Shown in pieces: positions 1 through 8,068 of a DNA stretch of 39,623 bases (position 1 is its first letter; each line of letters begins with the position of its first letter). The position numbers and the translations under genes were made by a program. The stretch covers positions 1 to 39,623 of the forward strand of contig CAZVEV010000019.1 of the NCBI GenBank assembly GCA_964625865.1, written 5' to 3'. Origin of the DNA: CAZVEV01 sp964625865 (GTDB lineage Bacteria; Planctomycetota; Phycisphaerae; SM23-33). The notes beneath the pieces were generated by a model. That model ran no database searches. It worked only from the letters and a program-made list of their open reading frames with translations, and had not been told where the DNA came from.

Positions 1-2440
1 GCGTCAGCAGGTGGTAATCGCCCTCTGGCCCGTTGCGCCGCACGTACGGGTGCAGGTTCGTGTGTGCGATTCCCGGCTCGTGGAAGTCGGGGATTTTCTT
101 CCCGTCCGACCGGGGCTTGCCGTCATGACAGCCGACGCAGAACTTGTCCAGGACCGGCTGGACCTCGCGCTGGAAGCTGAAGCCCCTGGCCGGGCCGCGC
201 CACAGCGCGATCTTCTGCGGCGGCTTGCGGGAGGCGATCGTCATCCGGGTCGCGGGGGCCGAATCCTGGTCCTCGTGACACCCGATGCAGGCCAGGCGCT
301 CGCCGGGCATGCCGACCAGCCAACTGCGCATCAACTGCAGCGCCTTGCCGTCGGCGTCCAGCGGCTGAAGCGAGATCGGCGTGTTGGCGGGGATCCGGAA
401 CGTCGCCGAGCCGTCGGCTTCGACGTCCACCGTGCCCAGGATGATCTTGGCGTCCCAGCCGGCTTCCATGCCCATCGCGTAGTGCCCGCCCTTGTTCCGC
501 GGGCCGTACTCGTACTTGAAGACGCGCAGCTTCTTGACCGCCCCTTTCGGCACGCCCGCCAGCCCGGGGCCGAAGTACACGTCGCTCATGATGGCGATGG
601 CCTCCTTGTTGCCGGGGGTCGTGCGGTCCGGAAGCACCGGCGGGCGCTTGGTCTTGCGGAGCGGGACCGGCTCGAAGAGGCTCATCCCGCTCTCGTCCTT
701 CTTCAGCAGGAGGACGTTGTCGAACACGTCGGTCAGGTAGAGGCTCCACCCGTCCAGGTTGCCCGAGGTCAGGAAGTACTTGTCGCTGAGCGGGTACGGA
801 TGCAGGTAGTGGGGGCGATAGCGGCCGGCCAGATGGTCAACCACGAGGGGCTCGACCTTCTTGCCCCGGGCGCTGGCGCCGACCAGTTGCACTGCGCCGT
901 CAGCCTCGTGACGTCCCAGGGACGTATCGAACAGGACCAGCGGTCCGGACCGCCGCGTCCCGTGGTGCCCGCTGACGATGCCCACGAACTTCGTGTTGCT
1001 GGCCGGAACCGCACGGGCATAGAACAGCGAGTTGGGCCAGTACGAGTTGCTGCCGTAGTAGGCCTTCTGGTCCGTCCCGTCGGGGTTCATGTGCATCAGC
1101 ACGCGGCTGAAGTAGTGGGCCGAGTCCGTGTACTCCCACCGGAGATAGAGCACGCGTCCGTTGTTGAGCATGGCCGGATACCAGTCGCCGTCCTGCTCGA
1201 AGCACAGGCGCCGCACGTTCTTGCCGTCGGCGTCCATGATGTGCAGGTTGGCCACGTGGTCTCGCCCGCCGACGCAGGGCACGCCCGTGTACCCGGTGGT
1301 CGAGTTGAAGATGATCTTCCCGCTGGGCAGGTAGACCGGGTCGTAGCTGTCAACGTCCTTGCCCATGTCCGGCGAGACCTGGCGCAGGCCGCTGCCGTCG
1401 GCCTTGATCTCGAAGACGCCCCAGGTTCCGTTGGCGCAGATCGACGAGAAGAGGATCTTGTCGGCGGCGAAACTCAGGTCCGTCTCGCCGACGTACTTCC
1501 CGCCGTCGGGCTGGTACAGCGTGGTGATCTTCCCGTTGTCCAGCGGCGAGAGGACGGCGATATCGTTGGTGTAGCCGGTCTTCTTCATGCTCGTGTTGCC
1601 CTGCCAGTTGGCCGGCAAGGCGGCGCCCTTCCGGCGGATGATCAGGAGCTTGTCGAAGTCCAGCAGGGGGTTGGCCAGCAGCGCCTCGCGACGCAGGGCC
1701 TCGTACTCTTCCTTGGCCTGGCCGGCCTTGACCTTCGGCTCGAGTTCGTCCAGCTTGGCCAGGAACGCCTTGCCCTTGGGATACCGCGACCCGAACGTCG
1801 CGATCAGGTCCTTGATCGCCAGCCGCAGCGTCTCGGGCGTTCCCCGCCCGCCGGGGCTCGACGAAGGGCGCCTCCCCCGGCTGCCGCCGCCGCTCGATCC
1901 GCCGCTGTGCGTGACCTTGGCGATCGCCTTGCCCGCGAGCTTGCTCTTGGCTGAAGCGCTCACCGACAGCGTCGTAGCGCCGCTGCCCGGCCTGGCCACG
2001 TCGGTCGACCAGACCACTTTGCGCTTGGCGTCCAGGATCATCACGCGGCAGCCGTGGAGTCGGCTCTCGTACCCGTCGCGGTTCCAGATCGCCACCTTCT
2101 CGATGGGGACGGCCTTGCCCAGGTCCACCTCCCATGCCGGGTCGCTCATCCCGTTGACCGTGTGCGTGATGGACCCCTTGCCCCAGTCACCATTGGTATT
2201 GCCGTCCACCGCCCGGCTGGCGCTGCCCCCGTGGCCCGTGCTGGTCTGAACGGTCTTCTTCTTCAGCGCAACGTTCTTCCCGCCGCTGAAGACCTGCACC
2301 TCCGCCAGCGACAGCGTCTTGCCGCTGCCCGGAATCGTCACGTGAACATACCTGCCCGCCACGCCCGCCGCCGAAGCCGCCTGCGCGACGCAAAGACACA
2401 CCACCATCGCGGCCGCCGAGTTCATCCTGCTCGCCATCAT
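1..2440 (-). CDS. Secreted F5/8C - beta-propeller - c-type haem protein (HzsA-like), 3' end beyond the window
   Basis: The frame stays open from the ATG pair at 2440/2437 to the left edge, about 813 codons, so the C-terminus is missing. An AAAGGA ribosome site lies 4-7 nt upstream. In order: a signal peptide (residues about 1-24), an F5/8C (discoidin-like) domain with a WEVDLGKAVPIEKVAIWNR stretch, a helical linker leading into NPLLDFDKLLIIRR, then TolB/WD40-like propeller repeats with GKIIFNSTTGYTG and RVLYLRWEYTD. Two haem c motifs follow, CIGCH (289-275) and CVGCH (139-125). This order matches the planctomycete family annotated from the hydrazine synthase alpha-subunit middle domain. Most members come from organisms that are not anammox, so the name should not be read as hydrazine chemistry. 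Inferred: a periplasmic or surface redox or sugar-related protein. Family confidence is good; the reaction is unknown. Confidence 0.85.
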   Translation of the reverse strand, partial: MMASRMNSAAAMVVCLCVAQAASAAGVAGRYVHVTIPGSGKTLSLAEVQVFSGGKNVALKKKTVQTSTGHGGSASRAVDGNTNGDWGKGSITHTVNGMSDPAWEVDLGKAVPIEKVAIWNRDGYESRLHGCRVMILDAKRKVVWSTDVARPGSGATTLSVSASAKSKLAGKAIAKVTHSGGSSGGGSRGRRPSSSPGGRGTPETLRLAIKDLIATFGSRYPKGKAFLAKLDELEPKVKAGQAKEEYEALRREALLANPLLDFDKLLIIRRKGAALPANWQGNTSMKKTGYTNDIAVLSPLDNGKITTLYQPDGGKYVGETDLSFAADKILFSSICANGTWGVFEIKADGSGLRQVSPDMGKDVDSYDPVYLPSGKIIFNSTTGYTGVPCVGGRDHVANLHIMDADGKNVRRLCFEQDGDWYPAMLNNGRVLYLRWEYTDSAHYFSRVLMHMNPDGTDQKAYYGSNSYWPNSLFYARAVPASNTKFVGIVSGHHGTRRSGPLVLFDTSLGRHEADGAVQLVGASARGKKVEPLVVDHLAGRYRPHYLHPYPLSDKYFLTSGNLDGWSLYLTDVFDNVLLLKKDESGMSLFEPVPLRKTKRPPVLPDRTTPGNKEAIAIMSDVYFGPGLAGVPKGAVKKLRVFKYEYGPRNKGGHYAMGMEAGWDAKIILGTVDVEADGSATFRIPANTPISLQPLDADGKALQLMRSWLVGMPGERLACIGCHEDQDSAPATRMTIASRKPPQKIALWRGPARGFSFQREVQPVLDKFCVGCHDGKPRSDGKKIPDFHEPGIAHTNLHPYVRRNGPEGDYHLLT

Positions 2441-2592
2441 CCAGTCCTTTCGATCCAACGTCTCTCTTCGTCGTTCATTGTTCGTTGTTCGTCGTCAAAT
2501 GCATTCACAGCAACCACACAGTATACCACCAATTCGCCGTCGATGCACGCCGGCAAGGCACCTGATGCCCCTCCCCGCGCCGTGGACAAACG

Positions 2593-2623
2593 CCCACGGG
2601 CTGAGTCTGCGGGCGTTTGCCTG
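2593..2623 (+). repeat. 31-bp dispersed hairpin repeat, copy 1
   Basis: A short imperfect palindrome (GGCTGAGTC core) followed by GGGCGTTTGCCTG. It matches 26 of 31 positions at 18621-18651, where the core is GGCGGAGCC. It lies in the 257-bp spacer between two minus-strand genes; the rest of that spacer shows nothing recognisable. Confidence 0.55.
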
Positions 2624-2696
2624 TTTCGGCGGCGGCCCGCGGCGGCGACGGGGGAATCATAGAGAAGACGGGATGGTCGTATTGTTTGTGGTGGGG

Positions 2697-2755
2697 GCTA
2701 ACGTATTGGCTCAGTGGTGCGGCTTGTCCGCGTTCGCTGGATCGCCTTGTTCGGC
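2697..2755 (-). repeat. attC-like repeat forming the end of the upstream gene
   Basis: Read on the minus strand, a 59-bp segment begins GCCGAACAAGGCG and ends CAATACGTTAGC, with a GCGG-ACAAG-CCGC inner stem. This recalls integron attC sites (AAC...GTTAG ends, 57-141 bp long), although each core site departs from the consensus by one base. It encodes the C-terminal tail NKAIQRTRTSRTTEPIR and the stop of the glycosidase gene. Similar 'LQRTR' tails are known from environmental genomes, from memory. No integrase is present in the window. Confidence 0.4.
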
Positions 2756-3816
2756 TTACTTCTCTGTCCTTTTGCGGGTGGTTTCAATGGTAGATTCAGC
2801 CACGCCAGGCCGATATGGCGTTTCATGTGGCTGGTACTGTTCCCTCCCGGCGCATCATAAAACACGGCCAGACGGTTGCCGACCTGAACCACTGACGGCA
2901 GACCGATGCACTTCTTTGACCAGGTACAGTTCTGGCCATCGAGAACGATCGCTTTGTTCCTGGGATCCCACTGGTTGAGATCCTTGCTCCAATAGACCCA
3001 TATGGCGTCGGTGTACTCGCCGCGGTCAATGCCGATGTGGTTCGTGAAGAGGAACCAGGTCTTATTGGTTTTCTCATAATGGAACGTCGAGTTTTCGATC
3101 TGCTCTTCGAGGGGAACAATTGGTTTGGGATCGACAGTCCACGCCCCATCGAGGTCCCTGGTCCGGGCAATCCCCAATGTCCTCTTGATTCCGCCCTGAC
3201 GCGTTGAGGCGCTGAAGAACTGAAGATACTCGTTGCCATGTTTGATCACCTGGCCGGGACTGGCGGTGGCGGAATAGTAGGTGCCTGGCTTAGGGCTGAA
3301 AGGAACGACCGCCTTCTGTTTGATCCATGGGCCGGACGGACTCTTCCCTTTCGCCTTCAGTGTGAGATACGGGAATGCGGGAATTAAGTTCGGCGGCGGG
3401 GTTACGTTGGGCGTTCCGAGGTAGAACATGTGCCACTGCGTGCCGTCGTGATAGGTCACGCCATAGCAGGCGCCCTTCGAGTCACCTTCACCAGACTGAC
3501 CGAGATCGAGGATGGGTCCCTTCTTGTCCCACCTAACCAGATCCTTACTCACGGCCAGTGAGCAGAGCCATCCTTTAGGTCCGGCCGCGTCGTAGTGCAT
3601 GTGGTAAGTGCCGTCGCCTTCAAACACCCAAACATCACGGGCGCCGAGTATGTCGCATTTGCCCGGTCCGTCGCCGTAGCGAAGTACTATGCCATGGTCT
3701 TTTGCGTCCAGTCTCAACGTCGCCGCCGGTCGGCCGTCGCGGTACTTGGGCGATTCCGCAGCCGATACAGTTACCGCTACGAAAAACAGTGCTGTTGCAG
3801 TGATCCGTGCCGTCAT
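2698..3816 (-). CDS. Secreted GH43-like five-bladed beta-propeller glycosidase
   Basis: 372 residues. The start at 3816 is chosen because it opens a clean signal peptide (MTARITATALFFVAVTVSAA) and has AGGAG about 9 nt upstream; longer in-frame starts would add a non-hydrophobic leader. The body repeats propeller-blade patterns typical of GH43/GH32/GH117-type enzymes: ARDVWVFEGDGTYHMHYDA, then SKDLVRWDKKGPILD, then YYSATASPGQVIKHG and WVYWSKDLNQWDP. It should hydrolyse or bind a plant or algal polysaccharide outside the cytoplasm; the substrate cannot be read from sequence. The last about 17 residues come from an attC-like repeat (2697-2755) and are probably not part of the fold. The exact GH family is uncertain. 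Confidence 0.75.
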   Translation of the reverse strand: MTARITATALFFVAVTVSAAESPKYRDGRPAATLRLDAKDHGIVLRYGDGPGKCDILGARDVWVFEGDGTYHMHYDAAGPKGWLCSLAVSKDLVRWDKKGPILDLGQSGEGDSKGACYGVTYHDGTQWHMFYLGTPNVTPPPNLIPAFPYLTLKAKGKSPSGPWIKQKAVVPFSPKPGTYYSATASPGQVIKHGNEYLQFFSASTRQGGIKRTLGIARTRDLDGAWTVDPKPIVPLEEQIENSTFHYEKTNKTWFLFTNHIGIDRGEYTDAIWVYWSKDLNQWDPRNKAIVLDGQNCTWSKKCIGLPSVVQVGNRLAVFYDAPGGNSTSHMKRHIGLAWLNLPLKPPAKGQRSKPNKAIQRTRTSRTTEPIR

Positions 3817-4081
3817 CCATTCATTCTCCTGCTTGCCCCTATTGTATGCCCGGCGCCAGCGCAAGCCAATAGTGTTGAGGACAAGACGTTCACAGAGGCG
3901 CCGTCGGGGCTCTTGCCGGAAGTCAAGCCGGCGCGCCTCGTCGAGCCCCGTGTGGTTTCCGTCCATCCACATCTGAATCTGAGGCGATCGGCCGGCATCT
4001 CACAGCACCTCCACGTCGTACTGCCTCTCGATCTCGACTCCGTGCCGGTCGCAGTCGGCACTTCGCCGCGCCGGTGGGCCC
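3817..4081. other. Intergenic stretch, no gene seen
   Basis: Between the glycosidase start and the rtcB promoter there is no frame with a start, ribosome site and recognisable protein. Fragments on the minus strand read protein-like for 15-40 residues, but they are interrupted and may be decayed coding sequence. Confidence 0.5.
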
Positions 4082-4110
4082 TTCACCCCGGGCGGGGGCG
4101 GACGTAGAAT
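4082..4110 (+). promoter_or_regulatory. Predicted sigma70-type promoter of rtcB
   Basis: TTCACC (4082-4087), 17-nt spacer, TAGAAT (4105-4110). Four of six and five of six bases match the consensus. A start site near 4117 would leave a leader of about 26 nt carrying the GGAGAG ribosome site. Confidence 0.5.
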
Positions 4111-4142
4111 GGGTCTGGGGGGCGTGGATGTGGAGAGATGTG

Positions 4143-5534
4143 ATGAAGACGCGGGAGATGGTGAATCTTGGCGTGCCGAAGGGGCCGGCGATGAAGGTGG
4201 CTCAGCGGGCCGTTGCGGCGGCGGCAAGGAACGAAGGGATGGACCGCAAGGCGCTGCGGGCGATCGTTCGGGCGGTGGCGGAGGATCCGGCGGCGTTTGC
4301 TGATGATGCGACGTGGGGCGAGTTGGCTGCGGCACTGACAGTGTCCGCCGCCGCGCGGGCGCGGTTCGAGGCCCGCGAGCAGCCGGCCCCCTGGCAGCAG
4401 TGGGGCGAGGGGCTCGACGCCAACGCGGTGAGACAACTGGAGTGTGCGAGCCGGCTGCCCGTGGCTGTTCGCGGGGCGTTGATGCCCGATGCGCACATGG
4501 GGTACGGCCTGCCGATCGGCGGCGTGCTGGCGACCGACAACGCGGTGATCCCGTACGCGGTGGGCATGGACATCGCATGTCGGATGAAGATGAGCGTTCT
4601 GGACATGCCGGTCTCGGCCCTCACCGGGCAGGAAGGACGGCTGCGGAGCGCCCTGACGCGGGAGACGTGCTTCGGCGTGGGGGAAGGATTCCGCGGGAAG
4701 AACCGTCGGAACCACCCGGTGATGGACGAGGACTGGTCGTTTTGCCGGTTCGTGGGCGAGCTTCGCGACAAGGCGTGGACGCAGTTGGGCTCCAGCGGGA
4801 GCGGGAACCACTTCGCCGAGTTCGGCACGCTGACGCTGGAGGCCGACGATCTGGGCCTGGCCGCCGGCCAGTACCTCGCGCTGCTCAGCCACAGCGGGTC
4901 GCGAGGGGCCGGAGGGAGCATTGCGCAGCACTACAGCAAGCTGGCGATGGACCTGCACCCGGAGTTGCCTCGCGAACTGATGCACCTGGCGTGGCTGGAC
5001 CTCGACAGCGAGGCCGGGCAGGAGTACTGGGAAGCGATGACGCTGATGGGGCGTTACGCCGCGGCCAACCATCAGTTGATCCACCGCTACATCGCTCGCC
5101 ACCTGCGGGCCGACGTCCTGCTGGACATCGAGAACCACCACAATTTCGCGTGGTGCGAGATGCACGACGGGCGCGAGGTGATCGTCCACCGCAAGGGCGC
5201 CACGCCGGCAACAGCGGGTGCGCTGGGCATCATTCCCGGCTCGATGGCGACGCCCGGGTACGTCGTTCGCGGCAAGGGGTGCGAGGCCGCGTTGAACTCG
5301 GCCGCCCACGGCGCGGGGCGACGGATGAGCCGCAAGGCCGCCAAGCAGACGTACACGTGGCACGACGCCAAGGCGTTCCTCGCCCGGCGCGGCGTGACGC
5401 TGATGTCGGCCGGGCTGGACGAGGTGCCCATGGCCTATAAGGACATCGAGGAGGTGATGGCCGCCCAGGCGGACCTGGTCGAGACGGTCGCCCGGTTCGA
5501 CCCGCGGCTGGTCAAGATGGCGCCCGGCGCCTGA
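4143..5534 (+). CDS. rtcB: RtcB family RNA ligase
   Basis: 463 residues; start ATG at 4143 with GGAGAG 6-7 nt upstream. RtcB joins RNA 2',3'-cyclic phosphate or 3'-phosphate ends to 5'-OH ends, using GTP and Mn2+. Visible motifs: PDAHMGYGLPIGGV (115-128), VGMDIACRM (140-148, where classical RtcB has a DINCG-like site), GSGNHF (219-224), LLSHSGSRG (247-255), the guanylylation motif HRKGAT (His349) and AHGAGRRMSRKA near the C-terminus. All main active-site blocks are present. The DIACRM variant marks the divergent RtcB branch rather than the canonical tRNA-splicing type. It stands alone: no rtcA, rtcR or archease is adjacent, so repair of damaged RNA is inferred only. Confidence 0.9.
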   Translation: MKTREMVNLGVPKGPAMKVAQRAVAAAARNEGMDRKALRAIVRAVAEDPAAFADDATWGELAAALTVSAAARARFEAREQPAPWQQWGEGLDANAVRQLECASRLPVAVRGALMPDAHMGYGLPIGGVLATDNAVIPYAVGMDIACRMKMSVLDMPVSALTGQEGRLRSALTRETCFGVGEGFRGKNRRNHPVMDEDWSFCRFVGELRDKAWTQLGSSGSGNHFAEFGTLTLEADDLGLAAGQYLALLSHSGSRGAGGSIAQHYSKLAMDLHPELPRELMHLAWLDLDSEAGQEYWEAMTLMGRYAAANHQLIHRYIARHLRADVLLDIENHHNFAWCEMHDGREVIVHRKGATPATAGALGIIPGSMATPGYVVRGKGCEAALNSAAHGAGRRMSRKAAKQTYTWHDAKAFLARRGVTLMSAGLDEVPMAYKDIEEVMAAQADLVETVARFDPRLVKMAPGA

Positions 5535-5582
5535 CGACGAGGTGCGGACCAGACAGGGGCAGGCCCTTCGCGGGCCTTGCGA

Positions 5583-6620
5583 TCACTCGACCTTCATTGA
5601 CCGCATCGCCTTGCTCTTGAGGGCCTGCGGGCCGTAGTCGGCCAGCAGGGCCCGGTCGGCTGCGGTGTACTTCAGGTCGCCCGCGAGCACCTTGATGTTC
5701 GTGTCGATGTCCGTCTTGAGCCGCATGCCGATCACGAGCATGCAGAATCGCTTGTCGTCCAGGACGTAACGGATGGCTGCGGGGGGCAGCTTCTTGATCC
5801 GCGCCTTGTCGTAGGTGGGGACGACGTAGGGGGCCCACCCGCCGAGAATGCCCGCGCCGATGACCTTCATGGCCACCAGGGCCATCCCGCGCTTGTGGGC
5901 GGCGGCCAGGCACTGGCTGCGCAACTTCAGCATCTTGGCCGAATGGATCTGATTGTGGCCCCGCGGGAGGAAGCCGTAGGAGGGCATGAACTGGTCGAAC
6001 CCGCCGGATTCGATCAGGGCCAGCGCCTTGTCAAAGTAGGAGTGCGCGGAGAATCCGATGAACCGGACGACGCCCTCGTTGCGCAGCTTAACCAGTTCGG
6101 CGTGAATCTTCATCGCCTGGGCGACGCTCATCTGCTCGAGCCCGGGCGTGCCGTGGATCTGGATCAGGTCGAGGTAATCGGTCTGCAGTTCCTTCAGCAC
6201 CTTGGCGACGGCAGGGCGGACGTGCCTGACGACGGTCGTCTCGACCTTCGATGCCAGCCAGACGTTGTCGCGGATGTCCTTCAGGGCCCGGCCGAGGATG
6301 GGCTGGCTCTCCATGTAGTTGCCTGCCGTGTCGAAGTACCGCACGCCGCGGTCGTAGGCGTAGCGGACCAGCTTGATGCGGTCGTCGAACGACAGCGGAT
6401 TGCCCCACGCCTTCGGCAGGCCCGCGCCGCCGTAGCCGAGAATGGGCAGCTTCACGCCCGTCTTGCCGAACGTGCGTATGGGAATCGTGTCGCGGAGCTT
6501 GAGCGTCTTGTCCTTCGGCGCCGCGGCGGCCGTGCCGGCAGCCAGTCCGGCCACCGCGGCGGTGGCCGCCGCACGCTTCAGAAGCTCGCGCCGAGGAAGT
6601 TGACCTGTGTTCTCGGGCAT
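5583..6620 (-). CDS. Tat-exported aldo/keto reductase
   Basis: 345 residues; start ATG at 6620 with AAGGAG about 9 nt upstream, which also places a twin-arginine signal (RRELLKRAAA) at residue 10. The hydrophobic, Ala-rich segment ends near residue 34. The NAD(P)H-dependent oxidoreductase tetrad is visible as Asp97 and Tyr102 (YFDTAGNY), Lys125 (LASK) and His156 (IQIHG), as expected for the AKR TIM barrel. Planctomycetes commonly carry such exported AKR proteins, where a bound cofactor is assumed; the substrate is unknown. It is convergent with rtcB (48 bp apart) and divergent from the serine hydrolase gene, with its own predicted promoter. Confidence 0.88.
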   Translation of the reverse strand: MPENTGQLPRRELLKRAAATAAVAGLAAGTAAAAPKDKTLKLRDTIPIRTFGKTGVKLPILGYGGAGLPKAWGNPLSFDDRIKLVRYAYDRGVRYFDTAGNYMESQPILGRALKDIRDNVWLASKVETTVVRHVRPAVAKVLKELQTDYLDLIQIHGTPGLEQMSVAQAMKIHAELVKLRNEGVVRFIGFSAHSYFDKALALIESGGFDQFMPSYGFLPRGHNQIHSAKMLKLRSQCLAAAHKRGMALVAMKVIGAGILGGWAPYVVPTYDKARIKKLPPAAIRYVLDDKRFCMLVIGMRLKTDIDTNIKVLAGDLKYTAADRALLADYGPQALKSKAMRSMKVE

Positions 6621-6668
6621 TCGGCTACTCCTTGCTGCGGCAAGCCCACGCGTCGTCAACACATCACC

Positions 6669-6698
6669 AGTATCGCCCCGTCGCGGCAGGCGTGTCAA
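6669..6698 (-). promoter_or_regulatory. Predicted promoter of the aldo/keto reductase gene
   Basis: On the minus strand TTGACA (6698-6693), an 18-nt spacer, GATACT (6674-6669). The -35 box is perfect; the -10 matches 4 of 6. It faces away from the promoter at 6716-6744, with 17 bp between the two -35 boxes. Confidence 0.55.
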
Positions 6699-6715
6699 CG
6701 GCCGGGTGGCGTGGT

Positions 6716-6744
6716 TTGACACGAAGCGGCAACCACGTTAGGAT
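6716..6744 (+). promoter_or_regulatory. Predicted promoter of the serine hydrolase gene
   Basis: TTGACA (6716-6721), 17-nt spacer, TAGGAT (6739-6744). The expected start near 6751 gives a leader of about 20 nt holding the GGAAGGAG ribosome site. Confidence 0.6.
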
Positions 6745-6771
6745 CTCTCTCCGAGGAAGGAGACGCGCCGT

Positions 6772-8022
6772 ATGATATGCCGCACGATTCGTATCTGGGG
6801 CCTGGTTCTCGCTGTCTCAATCGCACCCACCTTCGGGGCCGAACTGCCTACCGCCAAGCCCTCCCGGGCCGGCATGTCGGCGAAGAAGCTCGCCGAGGTC
6901 GACGCCGCCGTCGAGAAGCTGATCGCCGAGAAGAAGCTCGCCGGCACGGTCGTGATGATCGCGCGACACGGCAAGGTCGTGATGCACAAGTCGTACGGCC
7001 TGATGGATATCGAAGCCCGCAAGCCGATGCGCAACGACACGATTATGCGGATCTACTCGATGTCGAAGGCCATCACGTCGGCCGCCGCGCTGATGCTCCA
7101 CGACGACGGGAAGCTGGACCTCGACGCCCCGGTGGGCAAGGTCATTCCCGAGCTGAACGGGCTGAAGGTCTATCGGAAGGAGGGCCACGTCGCGCCGAAG
7201 CGTGAGATGACGACCCGGGACCTGCTGCGGCATACCTCCGGGCTGACGTACGGGTTTTTCGGCAATACGCCGGTCGACGCGATGTATCGAAAGGCGAACG
7301 TCCTGGACCGCAACGCGAGCCTCGCTGTGATGTGCGGGAAGCTGGGCAAGGTCCCGCTGGCTTACGAGCCGGGCGCGGACTGGCGATACAGCGTCTCGAC
7401 AGACGTCCTGGGGCGCGTGGTCGAGGTCGTCTCGGGCAAGCGCCTGGATGCCTTCTTCGCCGAACGGATCTTCAAGCCGCTGGACATGACCGACACCGGC
7501 TTCTCCGTGCCCGACGCCAAACTCGCCCGGTTCGCCGCCAACTACACGAGCAACCGCAAGGGCAAGCTCACGCTTCGGGACGCCCCCGCGCGAAGCCGCT
7601 ACCGCAAGCGGCCCGCTCACCTGTCCGGCGGCGGGGGGCTGGTCTCGACCACGCGCGACTACATGCGATTCTGCGTGATGATCACCAACGGCGGAACGTT
7701 CGAGGGCAAGCGTCTGCTCAAAGCCGATACCGTCAAGCTGATGACGACGAATCAACTGCCCAAGGGCATCGGGTGGATAAGGCTAGGCTTCCATCGCATC
7801 GGCGTGGGATTCGGACTGGGCCTGTCGGTTCGCGTCAAGACCAGCTTCATTGAGAGGGCGTCCAAGGTTGGCGAATGCGGGTGGGGCGGTGCAGCCAGCA
7901 CGCACTTCTGGCTTTCCCCCGCTGACGGGCTGGCCGTGGTCACCATGGAACAGACCATGCCCTTCTCCCCCCTGGTGGAACTCGCCATCAAGGGCATTGT
8001 ATACGATGCGATCGAGAAGTGA
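6772..8022 (+). CDS. Exported class C beta-lactamase-like serine hydrolase
   Basis: 416 residues with a signal peptide (about residues 1-23, VLAVSIAPTFGA). This is the serine beta-lactamase/DD-peptidase/esterase fold (PF00144). The nucleophile motif SMSK is at residues 96-99 (Ser96, Lys99), the second motif YSV at 206-208, and HTSGLTYGF at 154-162 is a family hallmark. GWGGAASTHFW near the C-terminus takes the place of the third (KTG/HTG) motif. The ribosome site AAGGAG lies about 13 nt before the ATG. The family includes esterases, peptidases and carbohydrate-ester hydrolases, so antibiotic resistance should not be assumed. The propeller gene downstream starts 46 bp after the stop and may be cotranscribed. 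Confidence 0.85.
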   Translation: MICRTIRIWGLVLAVSIAPTFGAELPTAKPSRAGMSAKKLAEVDAAVEKLIAEKKLAGTVVMIARHGKVVMHKSYGLMDIEARKPMRNDTIMRIYSMSKAITSAAALMLHDDGKLDLDAPVGKVIPELNGLKVYRKEGHVAPKREMTTRDLLRHTSGLTYGFFGNTPVDAMYRKANVLDRNASLAVMCGKLGKVPLAYEPGADWRYSVSTDVLGRVVEVVSGKRLDAFFAERIFKPLDMTDTGFSVPDAKLARFAANYTSNRKGKLTLRDAPARSRYRKRPAHLSGGGGLVSTTRDYMRFCVMITNGGTFEGKRLLKADTVKLMTTNQLPKGIGWIRLGFHRIGVGFGLGLSVRVKTSFIERASKVGECGWGGAASTHFWLSPADGLAVVTMEQTMPFSPLVELAIKGIVYDAIEK

Positions 8023-8068
8023 GCGCAGGGAGGGTATGAGCATGACCTCAACGGGAAAGGACAGATCT

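Noticed and set aside
11..1954. 647-codon open frame on the plus strand
   Set aside because: It is the exact antisense of the HzsA-like gene; the minus strand shows a signal peptide, propeller motifs and two CxxCH sites, while the plus reading is Arg/Val-rich with no motif.
1..2440. Evidence of anammox (hydrazine synthase)
   Set aside because: The HzsA-like fold is widespread in other planctomycetes, and no HzsB/C or hydrazine dehydrogenase genes are present.
3817..3972. N-terminal extension of the glycosidase (52 more codons)
   Set aside because: It would bury the signal peptide, and the ATG at 3816 has a ribosome site.
6772..8022. Antibiotic-resistance beta-lactamase
   Set aside because: The fold includes many esterases and peptidases; the third motif is atypical and the context does not suggest resistance.
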